64,000 nt of DNA from Prescottella defluvii (GCF_000738775.1 NZ_JPOC01000003.1:62001-126000); one strand, 5' to 3'; shown: positions 8,647-17,594, counted from the stretch's first letter. The notes: a model not told the origin generated them from the sequence alone. A program made the numbers and translations.

Positions 8647-9696
8647 TCAGTCCCGCTTTCCGGCGATCGCGGCGCGGGCCGCCGCGTTGACCACGAAGGT
8701 GAGCACGAACAGGACCAGGCCGGCGGCGATGTAGGCGCCCGCCTGGATGTTGTTGTTGAACTCGGCATAGCCGAGCGCGATCTTGGAGGCGATCGTCGAA
8801 CCGCTGTCGAACACCGACCAGCCGAACGCCTGCGACGTCGTCCGCAGAATCATGTACAGCGCCATGGTCTCGCCGAGCGCGCGGCCCAGGCCGAGCATCG
8901 AGCCGCTGATGTAACCGGACTTGCCGAACGGAATGACCGTGGTGCGCACCACTTCCCAGCGGGTGGCGCCGAGCGCGAGAGCGGCCTCGATGTGCGCCTT
9001 GGGCGTCTGCCCGAACACCTCGCGGGTCACCGCGGTGATCACCGGCAGGATCATCACCGCGAGCACGATGCCGGCGGTGAAGATGGTGCCGCCGCCGCGG
9101 ATGGAACCGGTTCCGTCCGCGAAGATCGGGATCCAGCTGAGGTTCTCGTTGAGCCACACCGCAACCGGGGCGATCGCCGGGGCGAAGATCAGCAGGCCCC
9201 ACAGGCCGTACACGATCGACGGCACCGCGGCCAGCAGATCGATCACGTACGCGAGGGGCTTGGCCACACGTTTGGGCGCGTACTCGGTGAGGAAGATCGC
9301 GATGCCGAGCGCGACCGGCATAGCCAGCACGAGGGCGACGAGCGAGACCATCACCGTCACCTGCAGCAGGTCCAGGACACCGAACGCCATCGAATTGATG
9401 TTGTCGGTGTCCCACTCACGGCTGGTGAGGAAGTTGACCTCGTTGCGCTGCAGTGCCGGCACCGCACGCCAGATCAGGAAGATGCCGACCGCGGCGACCA
9501 GCAGCGTGATGAAGACCGCCGAACCCGATGCCAGTGATCCGAAGATCCGGTCGCCGGGACGGGTGACCGTCTTGCGCTTCGTTGTCTCGGGGGAAGTGAT
9601 CGGGGCCTCCGGGGTGCCGTTCGGACCGCCCACCCCGGCCCCGCCGTCCGCGGGGCCGGAGGCGCGTGGTGTTGACTGTGTGCTCGCGTCAGACAT
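8647..9696 (-). CDS. pstC: Phosphate ABC transporter permease PstC
   Basis: A 349-residue permease partner of PstA. A roughly 45-residue polar N-terminal tail rich in Pro, Gly and Thr precedes the first helix (about 50-72). The conserved cytoplasmic loop reads AALALGATRWEVVRTTVIP, and GLGRALGETMAL is typical of PstC. A 57-base gap separates it from pstS. Confidence 0.96.
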   Translation of the reverse strand: MSDASTQSTPRASGPADGGAGVGGPNGTPEAPITSPETTKRKTVTRPGDRIFGSLASGSAVFITLLVAAVGIFLIWRAVPALQRNEVNFLTSREWDTDNINSMAFGVLDLLQVTVMVSLVALVLAMPVALGIAIFLTEYAPKRVAKPLAYVIDLLAAVPSIVYGLWGLLIFAPAIAPVAVWLNENLSWIPIFADGTGSIRGGGTIFTAGIVLAVMILPVITAVTREVFGQTPKAHIEAALALGATRWEVVRTTVIPFGKSGYISGSMLGLGRALGETMALYMILRTTSQAFGWSVFDSGSTIASKIALGYAEFNNNIQAGAYIAAGLVLFVLTFVVNAAARAAIAGKRD

Positions 9697-9753
9697 CTGC
9701 GCTCACATTCTCCGTCTGAATATAGATGGGCGGTCCGAAGGGGATCGATCCGA

Positions 9754-10881
9754 TCAGGCGATCGCGGCGATCGACTCGTTGAGCTTGGCGCGGAACGACT
9801 CCGGCAGCGGCACGTAGCCCTGTTCCGCGAGGGTCTGCTGGCCCTCGTTGGCTGCGCTGGTCAGGAAGGACTTCACGGCAGCAGCAGTGTCGGCGTCGTA
9901 GCCCTTGGAGCACACGATCTCGTACGTCGCGAGCACCAGCGGGTAGGCGCCGGCCTCGGTGGTGCCGTAGATCGACTTCAGATCCAGCGTGAGGTCACCG
10001 GTGCCCGCACCCTTGAACGACGCGTTGGCGATGGCCTTGGCCGCAGTCTCCTGCGACAGTTCCACCGGGCCGGAGCCGGTGTCGATCTGGGCGGCCGGCA
10101 GCTTCTGCTGATCCGCGAAGGACTTCTCGACGTAGGTGATCGAGCCGGGCGCGGTCGCCACGGCCTGCGCCACACCGGCCGAGCCCTTGGCACCCTCGCC
10201 GACGCCACCCTTGAAGTCCGAGCCCGCGCCCTGGGTCCAGGCGCCACCCGACGCCGCCTCGAGGTACTGCTGGAAGTTGTCGCTGGTGCCGGACGAGTCC
10301 GAGCGCACGATCGGGCTGATCTTCTCGTCGGGCAGTTCGACGCCGGAGTTCAGCGCGGCGATGGCCGGATCGTTCCACATGGTGATGCCACCGTTGAAGA
10401 TCTTGGCGATGGTCTCGCCGTTCAGCACCAGATTGTCGACGCCGTCGAGGTTGTAGGCAATCGCGACGGGGCCGAACACGAGCGGCAGGTTCCACGCGTC
10501 GTTGCCCTCGCAGCGGGCCTTGGCCAGGTCCGCCTGCTCGCCCTTGATGGCCGAGTCCGAGCCGGCGAAGTCGATCTGCTTCGCGATGAACTGCGTGCGA
10601 CCGTCGCCGGAACCGCTCGGGTTGTAGGCGACGTTGACGCTCTTACCCTTCTGCTGGCAAGCCGCGATGTAGGTCGAGGTGAACTCGTCCATCGCGTTCT
10701 TCTGCGCAGACGATCCCGCACCGGAGAGCTTGTCCTTGCCGTCGCACAGGGCGGTCGACGCCGACGTGTCGACGGTGGACGACGCGGCATTGTTGTCGCT
10801 GCCGCAAGCCGTCAGCGACATCGCCGTCACGGCACCTACCGCCACCATCGAGAGCAATGCGCCGTTTCGCTTGAGGTTCAC
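9754..10881 (-). CDS. pstS: Phosphate-binding lipoprotein PstS
   Basis: A 375-residue extracellular phosphate receptor anchored as a lipoprotein: the signal ends LTAC with Cys26 as the lipid site. Ligand-loop motifs of the PstS family are visible: LSGAGSSAQKNAMDEF, NPSGSGDGRTQF, DFAGSDSAIKG, and RSDSSGTSDNFQQYL. GTG 10881 is chosen for its AGGACAAGG Shine-Dalgarno and for the signal that follows. It is the first gene of pstSCAB, with about 220 bases of upstream sequence holding a PHO box. The whole operon lies between mshD and the phosphoesterase gene. Confidence 0.96.
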   Translation of the reverse strand: MNLKRNGALLSMVAVGAVTAMSLTACGSDNNAASSTVDTSASTALCDGKDKLSGAGSSAQKNAMDEFTSTYIAACQQKGKSVNVAYNPSGSGDGRTQFIAKQIDFAGSDSAIKGEQADLAKARCEGNDAWNLPLVFGPVAIAYNLDGVDNLVLNGETIAKIFNGGITMWNDPAIAALNSGVELPDEKISPIVRSDSSGTSDNFQQYLEAASGGAWTQGAGSDFKGGVGEGAKGSAGVAQAVATAPGSITYVEKSFADQQKLPAAQIDTGSGPVELSQETAAKAIANASFKGAGTGDLTLDLKSIYGTTEAGAYPLVLATYEIVCSKGYDADTAAAVKSFLTSAANEGQQTLAEQGYVPLPESFRAKLNESIAAIA

Positions 10882-11017
10882 CCTTGTCCTCCGCTGGTCT
10901 AGCGTCTCGCCCGACTTCGGGCGGCATGGGAAGCGCGAATCCTGTGTGACTCGCACCGGGCGGCGGTCCGCCACCCAGGCCAGAAAGGTAGGGGGCTCCG
11001 GTAGCCAACTGGACCCG

Positions 11018-11039
11018 GTTCGGTGAACGGAAGGTGAAC
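11018..11039 (-). promoter_or_regulatory. PHO box (PhoP-type operator) upstream of pstSCAB
   Basis: On the minus strand two perfect 11-base units, GTTCACCTTCC then GTTCACCGAAC, follow each other without a gap. This is the classical actinobacterial PHO-box form. It lies about 140 bases before the pstS start. A -10-like TACCTT (minus strand, 10985-10990) lies about 30 bases further on, compatible with activation by a PhoP/RegX3-type regulator under phosphate limitation. Confidence 0.75.
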
Positions 11040-11099
11040 ACCCGAGGGAATTCGTCGGAGGGGTTCGTCACACCCCCTCCGCACCTGCGTGAACGGACG

Positions 11100-12020
11100 C
11101 TATCGGGACGGAGTGGCGTACGCGACATCCACGTGGAACCGCTCGAACCCGAGCCGCTCGTACGTGTGCAGTGCCGCGGTGTTGTCGCCCTCGACGTACA
11201 GCAGCACCGTCTCCAGGCCGCGGTCACGCAGATACCGCAGGCCGGCCAGCGTCAGCACCCGGCCGAGGCCGCGGCCCTGCGCGTCGGGGTCGATACCGAC
11301 GACGTAGACCTCGCCGAGCGCCGGGCTGCCGTTCTCCGGCGCGTGCACCTTCGTCCAGTGGAAACCGAGAAGGCGGTCCGGGTCCCCCGCGTCGTCGCCC
11401 GACGGGAAGGCGAGGAACAGGCCCGCGGGATCGAACCACGGTTCGGCGCGGCGCTCGTCGACGTCCCGCTGTGTCCAGCCGCCCTGCTCGGGATGCCACG
11501 CGAATGCGGCGGCGTTGACGCGCAACAGCTCCGCGTCGTCCTCCGGGCCGCGATACGTGCGCAGCGTGACACCGTCCGGCACGACGACGTCGGGCAGTTC
11601 GGGGGTGGCCAGGGGCCGGCGCAGCTGCAGCAGCTCACGCACACCGACGAGGCCGAGCCGGTGCGCGACCGAGGCAGCGGACGGGAGGTTGCCGTGCGCC
11701 CACACCCGGGTGCCGGATCCGCCGGCTGCGAGGGCCTCGGCCACCAGTCGGCCGCCGATCCCGGCGCCACGGGCGGCCGGGTCCACGACGACCTCCGCCA
11801 TGGCGGGATGCTCGCCGTGACCTGGCTCGAGCTGCGCGTACCCGACGACCCGGCCGTCCGCGGTGGACACCAGGTGGCGGGCCGGACCGGTCCCGGTCAG
11901 TGCGCGGACGGCCTGCTCGGAGATCGGCGCGGTGCCGTCCGTCACGGTCGCGCGTTCGATCATCGCCCGCACCTCCTCCGCCGGAGGTGAATCGATCCAG
12001 TCGAGCTGCTGCGTTGCCAT
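11100..12020 (-). CDS. mshD: Mycothiol synthase MshD
   Basis: A 306-residue acetyltransferase that completes mycothiol synthesis by acetylating the cysteinyl amine of Cys-GlcN-Ins with acetyl-CoA. Two GNAT domains are present. The N-terminal one has VVVDPAARGAGIGGRLV; the C-terminal, catalytic one has VYVVGIDPDAQGRGLGRVL followed by LYVEGDNTAALHTYERLGF. The ATG at 12020 overlaps the glnR stop by one base (TGATG), so it is probably translated by reinitiation after glnR. The same pairing occurs in M. tuberculosis (Rv0818-Rv0819). A TTG directly before the ATG is a less likely start. Confidence 0.95.
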   Translation of the reverse strand: MATQQLDWIDSPPAEEVRAMIERATVTDGTAPISEQAVRALTGTGPARHLVSTADGRVVGYAQLEPGHGEHPAMAEVVVDPAARGAGIGGRLVAEALAAGGSGTRVWAHGNLPSAASVAHRLGLVGVRELLQLRRPLATPELPDVVVPDGVTLRTYRGPEDDAELLRVNAAAFAWHPEQGGWTQRDVDERRAEPWFDPAGLFLAFPSGDDAGDPDRLLGFHWTKVHAPENGSPALGEVYVVGIDPDAQGRGLGRVLTLAGLRYLRDRGLETVLLYVEGDNTAALHTYERLGFERFHVDVAYATPSR

Positions 12021-12787
12021 CAATACGCCGATCCGTTGGTGGGGGTGAGATCTTGGCCGTCCGGGTCGCCGTCACGGTCGTCCGCCGGGGCGGCCTGCCC
12101 GGCCCGGTTCGACGGGCGCGCCGGACGCACGGCCTTGTAGCCGACGTTGCGGACGGTGCCGATCAGCGACTCGTACTCCGTGCCGAGCTTCGCGCGCAAC
12201 CGTCGCACGTGGACGTCGACCGTGCGGGTGCCGCCGAAGAAGTCGTAGCCCCACACCTCCTGCAGGAGCTGCGCCCGGGTGAACACCCGGCCGGCGTGCT
12301 GCGCGAGGTACTTGAGGAGCTCGAATTCCTTGTAAGTCAGATCGAGGGGACGACCCCGCAGTCGTGCGGTGTACGTCCCCTCGTCGATCACCAGCTCACC
12401 GAGCGTGATCTTGCCGGCGGATTCCGGACTCGCCACACCACCCCCGTTGCGGCCGACGAGCAATCGCAGGCGCGCGTCGAGTTCGGCCGGACCGGTGGTC
12501 GGCAACAGGATGTCGTCGAGACCCCAGTCCGAGTTGACGGCCACCAGGCCGCCCTCGGTCAGGACCGCCACGACCGGGACTGCCGATCCGGTGCTGCCGA
12601 GCAGCCGGCACAGGCCGCGCGCGGCCGCGAGATCGGTACGGGCGTCGACGAGCGCCACGTCCGCGGATCCCGCCTCCAGCAGGGACGAAACCTCCGTCGG
12701 AGCGGGGCGGACGGAATGTGACAGGAGCGCCAACGAAGGCAGCACTGTCTCGGGGTTCTGATCGGAGGTCAGCAGCAGTAGCTCCAC
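12020..12787 (-). CDS. glnR: Nitrogen-response transcription regulator GlnR (OmpR-type)
   Basis: A 255-residue orphan response regulator closely resembling mycobacterial GlnR (Rv0818), which controls ammonium and nitrate assimilation genes. The receiver-like domain (1-115) keeps an Asp at 48 ([10 protein letters not shown]) but is an atypical receiver. The winged-helix DNA-binding domain (about 130-225) is highly conserved: [40 protein letters not shown] and [19 protein letters not shown] disordered Pro/Asp-rich tail follows. GTG 12787 has AGGGAGGT just upstream. It is transcribed divergently from lmeA and translationally coupled to mshD. Confidence 0.94.
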   Translation of the reverse strand: MELLLLTSDQNPETVLPSLALLSHSVRPAPTEVSSLLEAGSADVALVDARTDLAAARGLCRLLGSTGSAVPVVAVLTEGGLVAVNSDWGLDDILLPTTGPAELDARLRLLVGRNGGGVASPESAGKITLGELVIDEGTYTARLRGRPLDLTYKEFELLKYLAQHAGRVFTRAQLLQEVWGYDFFGGTRTVDVHVRRLRAKLGTEYESLIGTVRNVGYKAVRPARPSNRAGQAAPADDRDGDPDGQDLTPTNGSAY

Positions 12788-12929
12788 TCCACCTCCCTCT
12801 CTTGCGCCGCGAATGCCGGCGGGAGGGCCGACACCGAGTGGACCGACGTTCTTGTTTCGGGGACAGATTAGCGCGAGTTTGCGCAGTACCGCCGCACCGG
12901 TCCTCCGCGACGCCGGTAAGAATGATGAG

Positions 12930-13712
12930 GTGCGGAAACTCATCATCGGCCTGGTGTGCCTCGTCGGACTCGTCGTCGTAGTCGACTTCGGCGCCGCCGC
13001 CTACTCCGAATACCGCGTCTCGCGGGCCCTGAGGGAGGGCGGTTCGCTCACCGCCGACCCCGAGGTCACCATCCACGGGTTCCCGTTCCTCACCCAGGCA
13101 TGGAACGGCAAGTACGACAACGTCGAGGTCCGCGCCCGCGAGGTGCCGAACGACATGATCGGCGAGGTCACCATCGAGGCGACGCTGAACGGCGTGTCGG
13201 TACCGGCGTCGGCCCTGCTCGACGGCACGGTCCGCACCGTTCCGGTCGATCACCTCGACGGTCGGATGATGATCGACGCTACCGACCTCGGACAGTTCCT
13301 CGGCATCCCCGACCTGCAGGTTTCCGCCCCGCCGGCCGACAAGTCCGACGGTACCGGCGGCTCCGGCGGCTCCGGCTCCCCGACCGCCGGCGGGATCGTG
13401 CTGACCGGCACCGTGCCGGTGGGCCCGCTGCAGACGTCGGTGAGCGTGCAGGCCGACCTGGTGCTGCGCGGTGAGCAGTTGCTGATCGTCGCCACCGACT
13501 TCTACTTCGGACCGGAGGGCGAGGCCGACTTCACGGTGCCCGCGCCGCTGCGGCAGACGGTGCTCGACTTGTTCACCAAGACGATCGATCCGCAGTCACT
13601 GCCGTTCGGCGTAATGCCCACCGAGGTCTACGCGCAGGGCTCGCAGATCGTCATCGAGGGGTCCGGCGACAACGTCGTCGTCGACCTCGACGAGCTGAAG
13701 GCCGTGTCGTGA
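12930..13712 (+). CDS. lmeA: LmeA-family envelope protein (DUF2993)
   Basis: A 260-residue exported protein with one N-terminal hydrophobic segment (about 3-20), then a DUF2993 lipid-binding-type domain ([41 protein letters not shown]). In mycobacteria the homologue at this position (Rv0817c) is LmeA, needed for normal lipomannan mannan elongation and wall integrity. A Gly/Ser-rich insert (about 150-160) is a linker. GTG 12930 is the in-frame start; two ATGs just before it are in another frame. Its TGA overlaps the thiX GTG by four bases. Confidence 0.88.
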   Translation: MRKLIIGLVCLVGLVVVVDFGAAAYSEYRVSRALREGGSLTADPEVTIHGFPFLTQAWNGKYDNVEVRAREVPNDMIGEVTIEATLNGVSVPASALLDGTVRTVPVDHLDGRMMIDATDLGQFLGIPDLQVSAPPADKSDGTGGSGGSGSPTAGGIVLTGTVPVGPLQTSVSVQADLVLRGEQLLIVATDFYFGPEGEADFTVPAPLRQTVLDLFTKTIDPQSLPFGVMPTEVYAQGSQIVIEGSGDNVVVDLDELKAVS

Positions 13713-14164
13713 CCGCACTCGTCATCCTGGGTGTCGCGGTCGTCGCGACGCTCGCCATCGGCCTGATCCTGCGCGGCCGCGCCGGCAAGGTCCGCGCCAC
13801 CGCACCCGTTCCCACCACCGACCCGGTGGAGGACACCCGGACCGCGCAACTGGCCGCAGCCGGGGTGACGGCGACCGGGCAGCCGATCGTCCTGCACTTC
13901 TCGGCCGACTGGTGCGGACCGTGCGCCGCGGTGCGCCGGGTGATCGGCCAGGTGCTCGAGCGCGTCGACGCCGCCACCGAGGTGGAACTCGATATCGACG
14001 AGCATCCTTCTCTGGCAAAGACACTCGGCGTCCTGTCCCTGCCGACGACGTTCATCCTGGACGGGGCACTGGCCGAACGGTTCCGAATCTCCGGTGTGCC
14101 GTCCGCCACCGATCTCCGGTCCTCCATCGAGACGCTTCTCACACCCGGGGATTCACTTTCCTGA
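13709..14164 (+). CDS. Membrane-anchored thioredoxin-family protein (ThiX-like)
   Basis: 151 residues: an N-terminal membrane helix (about 3-22), then a thioredoxin fold with the active site WCGPC (Cys69 and Cys72) and the cis-Pro segment LSLPTTF. It is expected to act as a thiol-disulfide oxidoreductase near the membrane. It is translationally coupled to lmeA (GTGA overlap), as in the mycobacterial Rv0816c-Rv0817c pair. The sulfur operon begins just after it, but with its own leader promoter. Confidence 0.9.
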   Translation: MTALVILGVAVVATLAIGLILRGRAGKVRATAPVPTTDPVEDTRTAQLAAAGVTATGQPIVLHFSADWCGPCAAVRRVIGQVLERVDAATEVELDIDEHPSLAKTLGVLSLPTTFILDGALAERFRISGVPSATDLRSSIETLLTPGDSLS

Positions 14165-14173
14165 GAATCCGGG

Positions 14174-14179
14174 TACGCT
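14174..14179 (+). promoter_or_regulatory. -10 element of the poly-cysteine leader transcript
   Basis: TACGCT (TAnnnT form) ends seven bases before the GTG of the leader peptide. This is the spacing that makes an actinobacterial mRNA leaderless. No ribosome-binding site precedes the GTG. Confidence 0.55.
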
Positions 14180-14186
14180 GCACCAC

Positions 14187-14273
14187 GTGTACGCCAACCA
14201 CGAGCTGATGCTCACCCGTCGCCGCGCAGTCGATCTGTGCCGCCTCGGTGGTTGTTGCTGTCCCTGCTGTTGA
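14187..14273 (+). CDS. Leaderless poly-cysteine leader peptide (uORF) of the sulfurtransferase operon
   Basis: A 28-codon reading frame starting GTG 14187 and ending TGA 14273. It encodes a peptide with MLTRRRAVDLCRLGG followed by C-C-C-P-C-C at the end, six cysteines in all. Mycobacteria have such poly-Cys short leaders ahead of this same operon, where they act as cysteine-responsive attenuators: ribosomes stall at the Cys codons when charged tRNA-Cys is scarce, which raises expression of the downstream genes. The next gene begins 148 bases later. The five bases CCTGC in the Cys tract could pair with GCAGG of the DUF4395 ribosome-binding site, but that pairing is short and speculative. Confidence 0.8.
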   Translation: MYANHELMLTRRRAVDLCRLGGCCCPCC

Positions 14274-14421
14274 TCACGCAGACGGTCGACCTCTCTTTCC
14301 AGCGTTCTCGCTGACGACCCCGTCGACCCCGTCCTTGATCGGTGAAACCCCCGACAACCGGTCCCTGCCGCGTTCCCTCGGCGGCAAGTCAACTCTCGGT
14401 AGCCCGCAGGAGCACACCCAG

Positions 14422-14892
14422 ATGTCCACTCCCACAATCCAGAACCAGCAGGTCGACGTTCGTGGTCCGCGCTTCGCCGCATGGATCACCACCGCGGTTC
14501 TCGTCGCGGTGCTGGTGCTGTCCACCGTCTCGACCCTCGCCGCCGGCCTGCTGCTGGCAGCACAGGCGGTCGTGTTCGCGATCGGCGCCGCCGCCGGTCC
14601 ACGGCGCAGCCCGTACGGGCAGATCTTCGCGACGCTGGTCGCGCCGCGCCTGAGCCCCACCGTCGAACGCGAACCCGTCGCGCCGCTGCGGTTCGCGCAG
14701 CTCGTCGGCCTGTTCTTCGCGGTTGTCGGCACCGTCGCGTTCCTGCTCGGCGCGGGCCTCGTCGGCGGAATCGCCACCGGCTTCGCATTGTTCGCGGCCC
14801 TCCTCAATGCCGCGTTCGGGATCTGCCTCGGCTGCCAGATCTACCCGCTCGCCGCCCGCCTGCGTGGCGGCTCGGCCCCGAGCGCGGTCTGA
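14422..14892 (+). CDS. DUF4395 membrane protein
   Basis: A 156-residue integral membrane protein with four predicted helices of the DUF4395 family. It ends with a FGICLGCQIYPL motif whose two cysteines lie at the membrane edge. Its place directly before a thiosulfate sulfurtransferase, and within a cysteine-controlled operon, suggests a role in moving or handling a sulfur compound, but no activity is known. ATG 14422 has AGGAG about ten bases upstream. Confidence 0.85.
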   Translation: MSTPTIQNQQVDVRGPRFAAWITTAVLVAVLVLSTVSTLAAGLLLAAQAVVFAIGAAAGPRRSPYGQIFATLVAPRLSPTVEREPVAPLRFAQLVGLFFAVVGTVAFLLGAGLVGGIATGFALFAALLNAAFGICLGCQIYPLAARLRGGSAPSAV

Positions 14893-14984
14893 CCCGAAAC
14901 GCTCTCGTTCCACCCGTGCGGGCCCTCAACCGCACTGCATTCCCACGCTCCACACACGCCGTTCCCACACCGAAAGGACAACCC

Positions 14985-15818
14985 ATGGCTCGCTCCGACG
15001 TCCTGGTCTCCGCAGACTGGGCAGAGCAGAACCTCAACGCACCCAAGACCGTCTTCGTCGAGGTCGACGAGGACACCGCCGCCTACGACGGTGGCCACAT
15101 CGAGGGCGCGATCAAGCTCGACTGGCGCAAGGACCTGCAGGACGGCGTCCGCCGCGACTTCCTGAACCAGGAGCAGTTCTCCGCCCTGCTGTCCGCGAAG
15201 GGCGTCGCGAACGACGACACCGTGGTCCTCTACGGCGGCAACAACAACTGGTTCGCCGCCTACGCGTACTGGTACTTCAAGCTGTACGGCCACCAGGACA
15301 TCAAGCTGATCGACGGCGGCCGCAAGAAGTGGGAACTCGACGGCCGTCCGCTGTCGAAGGAGACCGTCACCCGTCCGGCGACCGAGTACAAGGCCGCCGC
15401 GCCCGACACCTCGATCCGCGCGTTCCGTGACGACGTGATCGCCGCGATCGGTTCGGCGAACCTGGTCGACGTCCGCTCCCCCGACGAGTACTCCGGCAAG
15501 ATCCTGGCCCCGGCGCACCTGCCGCAGGAGCAGGCGCAGCAGCGCGGCCACGTCCCGGGCGCCATCAACATCCCGTGGAGCACCACCGCCAACGAGGACG
15601 GCACCTTCAAGGCCGACGCAGACCTCGCGAAGCTGTACGCGGACAGGGGCTTCGACGAGACCAAGGACACCATCGCCTACTGCCGTATCGGCGAGCGCTC
15701 GAGCCACACCTGGTTCGTGCTGCAGGAGATCCTCGGCAAGCAGAACGTGAAGAACTACGACGGCAGCTGGGTCGAATACGGCTCGCTGGTCGGCGCACCG
15801 ATCGAGTTGGGAGCATAA
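14985..15818 (+). CDS. sseA: Thiosulfate sulfurtransferase (rhodanese), SseA/CysA2 type
   Basis: A 277-residue, two-domain rhodanese that transfers sulfane sulfur from thiosulfate to an acceptor. The active-site loop is YCRIGERSSHTW with catalytic Cys233 in the C-terminal domain; the N-terminal domain is the inactive structural repeat. It matches the mycobacterial CysA2/CysA3 proteins in length and sequence. GAAAGGA precedes ATG 14985. The DUF1416 gene follows after five bases. Confidence 0.93.
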   Translation: MARSDVLVSADWAEQNLNAPKTVFVEVDEDTAAYDGGHIEGAIKLDWRKDLQDGVRRDFLNQEQFSALLSAKGVANDDTVVLYGGNNNWFAAYAYWYFKLYGHQDIKLIDGGRKKWELDGRPLSKETVTRPATEYKAAAPDTSIRAFRDDVIAAIGSANLVDVRSPDEYSGKILAPAHLPQEQAQQRGHVPGAINIPWSTTANEDGTFKADADLAKLYADRGFDETKDTIAYCRIGERSSHTWFVLQEILGKQNVKNYDGSWVEYGSLVGAPIELGA

Positions 15819-15823
15819 GAGAT

Positions 15824-16129
15824 ATGTGCGGAGCACCTGTTCAGACCCAGACCCTGCCCGCGGGTGTCGACGTCGAGAAGGAAACCGTCATCACCGGCCG
15901 CATCCTGGCCACTGACGGCCAGCCGGTGGGCGGCGCGTTCGTGCGTCTGCTCGACGGCACCGACGAGTTCACCGCCGAGGTCGTCGCCTCCGCGACCGGC
16001 GATTTCCGTTTCTTCGCCGCCCCCGGCACCTGGAAGGTGCGTGCACTCTCCAGTTCGGGCAACGGCGACGTGACCATCAGCCCCGACAGCGCCGGCGTCT
16101 ACGCCGTCGACGTGACGGTCGGGAAGTAG
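15824..16129 (+). CDS. sseC: DUF1416 protein (SseC family)
   Basis: A 101-residue protein of the DUF1416/SseC family, beginning MCGAP and folding as a carboxypeptidase-regulatory-like beta sandwich (GRILATDGQPVGGAFVRLLD). It always accompanies the sulfurtransferase (sseC in M. tuberculosis) and is thought to assist sulfur transfer; no direct activity is known. It ends just before a canonical terminator. Confidence 0.92.
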   Translation: MCGAPVQTQTLPAGVDVEKETVITGRILATDGQPVGGAFVRLLDGTDEFTAEVVASATGDFRFFAAPGTWKVRALSSSGNGDVTISPDSAGVYAVDVTVGK

Positions 16130-16149
16130 GTTCGAAGCCAGACCGGAAG

Positions 16150-16181
16150 GGGCGCCACTCCTGTTGGGGTGGCGCCCTTTT
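16150..16181 (+). terminator. Intrinsic terminator of the sulfur operon
   Basis: GGGCGCCAC pairs with GTGGCGCCC around a ten-base loop and is followed at once by TTTT. It lies between DUF1416 and the convergent cutinase-like gene. Confidence 0.85.
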
Positions 16182-16187
16182 CGTTGC

Positions 16188-17429
16188 CTACGCCCCACCC
16201 CGCGGAAGACCGTCGATCCATTCCACCACGCGATCGCTGTCGCCGAAGAGTGGGGCGGGTCCGGGAATCCAGTAGAGGACGTGCTGGAGCGGCCCCAGCA
16301 CGATGTACGGCTTCAAGATCAGGTCGACGATGCCGCGATTGTCCTCGAGAAACCCCACCGATTCGGCCTGCGCCTTCGCGCGCACCACGTCCGCGCCCGG
16401 CCCGCGCACCCAGGCATCCAGCGCCGCAATGCGCTCCGGCGTCGCGGCCGCCGTCGCCGCGTCGTCGCGGTAGGTCTGGTCGGCGACCTTCCGCAGCACG
16501 TCGAGCAGTGACTCCTCGGAAGTGAACCAGTCCTCGCGGGAGACGATGTGGGCGATCGCGCGCGCCGACATGTCGGACGCGACGCGACCGAAGTCGGCGA
16601 ACGTCTGCACCGGATTGAGGATCGTGAACCGCATCTGCCCGAGCACGCCGAGCGCGAGTTCGAGCAGCGCGATGTCCGGCGGGGCGTCGCACGCGATGTC
16701 CATCGGGCGGCAGTCGTAGAGGACCCGGCCGTCGAGCGCGCCGTAGTCGGCCGGTTCGGACGCCATGAAGCCGCCACCGGCCGGCCCCGGTCCGCCGAGC
16801 GACGGCGTCCCGGCGGGCCGGTAGGGGTCTCCGACCAGCGCGACGCCCGCGATGTCGTCGGCGGTCACGGTAGCCGGTGCGCTCCGGTGGCCGATGTCGC
16901 GCGCGACGCGCTCGGTGACCTCGGCGCCGACGCTGTAGCCGAGGAGGACGAATCGGGTCGTGGCGCCGCACTGGGTCTTCTTCTCGTCCAGGATCCGGTT
17001 CATCGACGCGACACCGGCGGCCACCGACTCCTGATACGTGGGCACGTCCTCGAGCAATCCGACGCCGTACGTGGACGGGTACGGGACGTACATCCACCCC
17101 ACCGTGCCCGGTTGATCCCGATTGGCCTCGCCGAGCGGGACGGTCACCTCGCTGAGCCAGTTCGACCCGGACACGCGCTGCCCGTCGCCGAAGGGGTCGC
17201 GATCCGACGTCGAATCACCGGCCCCCGCCACCGCGACCACCAGGATGTCGGGGCAACCGTCACCGAAGTTGTTCGGATCCTTCGCCGGCGGACGCACGGA
17301 CCCCGAACCGGAATCCCCCGTGCTTCCCGGCGCTCCGGAGCCCTCGGCGATCGCCGGACCCGCACCGACCAGCAGCACCGCCGCCGCTACCACCCCTGCG
17401 AGCGCGGACACCATTCCCCGTCGAGCCAT
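16188..17429 (-). CDS. Secreted cutinase-family alpha/beta-hydrolase
   Basis: A 413-residue exported protein with a signal peptide ending about residue 28 (PAIAEG). The cutinase-like hydrolase domain starts at CPDILVVAVAGAGDS (about 59) with the nucleophile elbow GYSVG, Ser166. The acid and His belong to a C-terminal part longer than in simple cutinases (about 200 extra residues), with MDIACDAPPDIALL and DRVVEWIDGLP near the end. It may hydrolyse lipids or esters of the envelope. ATG 17429 has GGAGGTGT upstream. Confidence 0.82.
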   Translation of the reverse strand: MARRGMVSALAGVVAAAVLLVGAGPAIAEGSGAPGSTGDSGSGSVRPPAKDPNNFGDGCPDILVVAVAGAGDSTSDRDPFGDGQRVSGSNWLSEVTVPLGEANRDQPGTVGWMYVPYPSTYGVGLLEDVPTYQESVAAGVASMNRILDEKKTQCGATTRFVLLGYSVGAEVTERVARDIGHRSAPATVTADDIAGVALVGDPYRPAGTPSLGGPGPAGGGFMASEPADYGALDGRVLYDCRPMDIACDAPPDIALLELALGVLGQMRFTILNPVQTFADFGRVASDMSARAIAHIVSREDWFTSEESLLDVLRKVADQTYRDDAATAAATPERIAALDAWVRGPGADVVRAKAQAESVGFLEDNRGIVDLILKPYIVLGPLQHVLYWIPGPAPLFGDSDRVVEWIDGLPRGGA

Positions 17430-17594
17430 CGACACCTCCGACCGTGCGCACCCCCGCAGGCGTGACAGTTCGTGATTGGTTCTCGATTCCGCGAGCACCG
17501 TATACCGCGAATCCGACGCTGATCGGGAATCGGCGGGATCGATACCCGCAGCCGCCGCACCGCTGCCGATTTCGAACGCCCCGGGGACGGGGTC

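Noticed and set aside
7693-9537. A 614-codon frame antisense to pstA and pstC
   Set aside because: Arg/His/Gln-rich translation without family resemblance; it mirrors the third-position GC of the real genes. The same holds for long antisense frames over purL (37064-39232) and the M18 gene (40167 onward).
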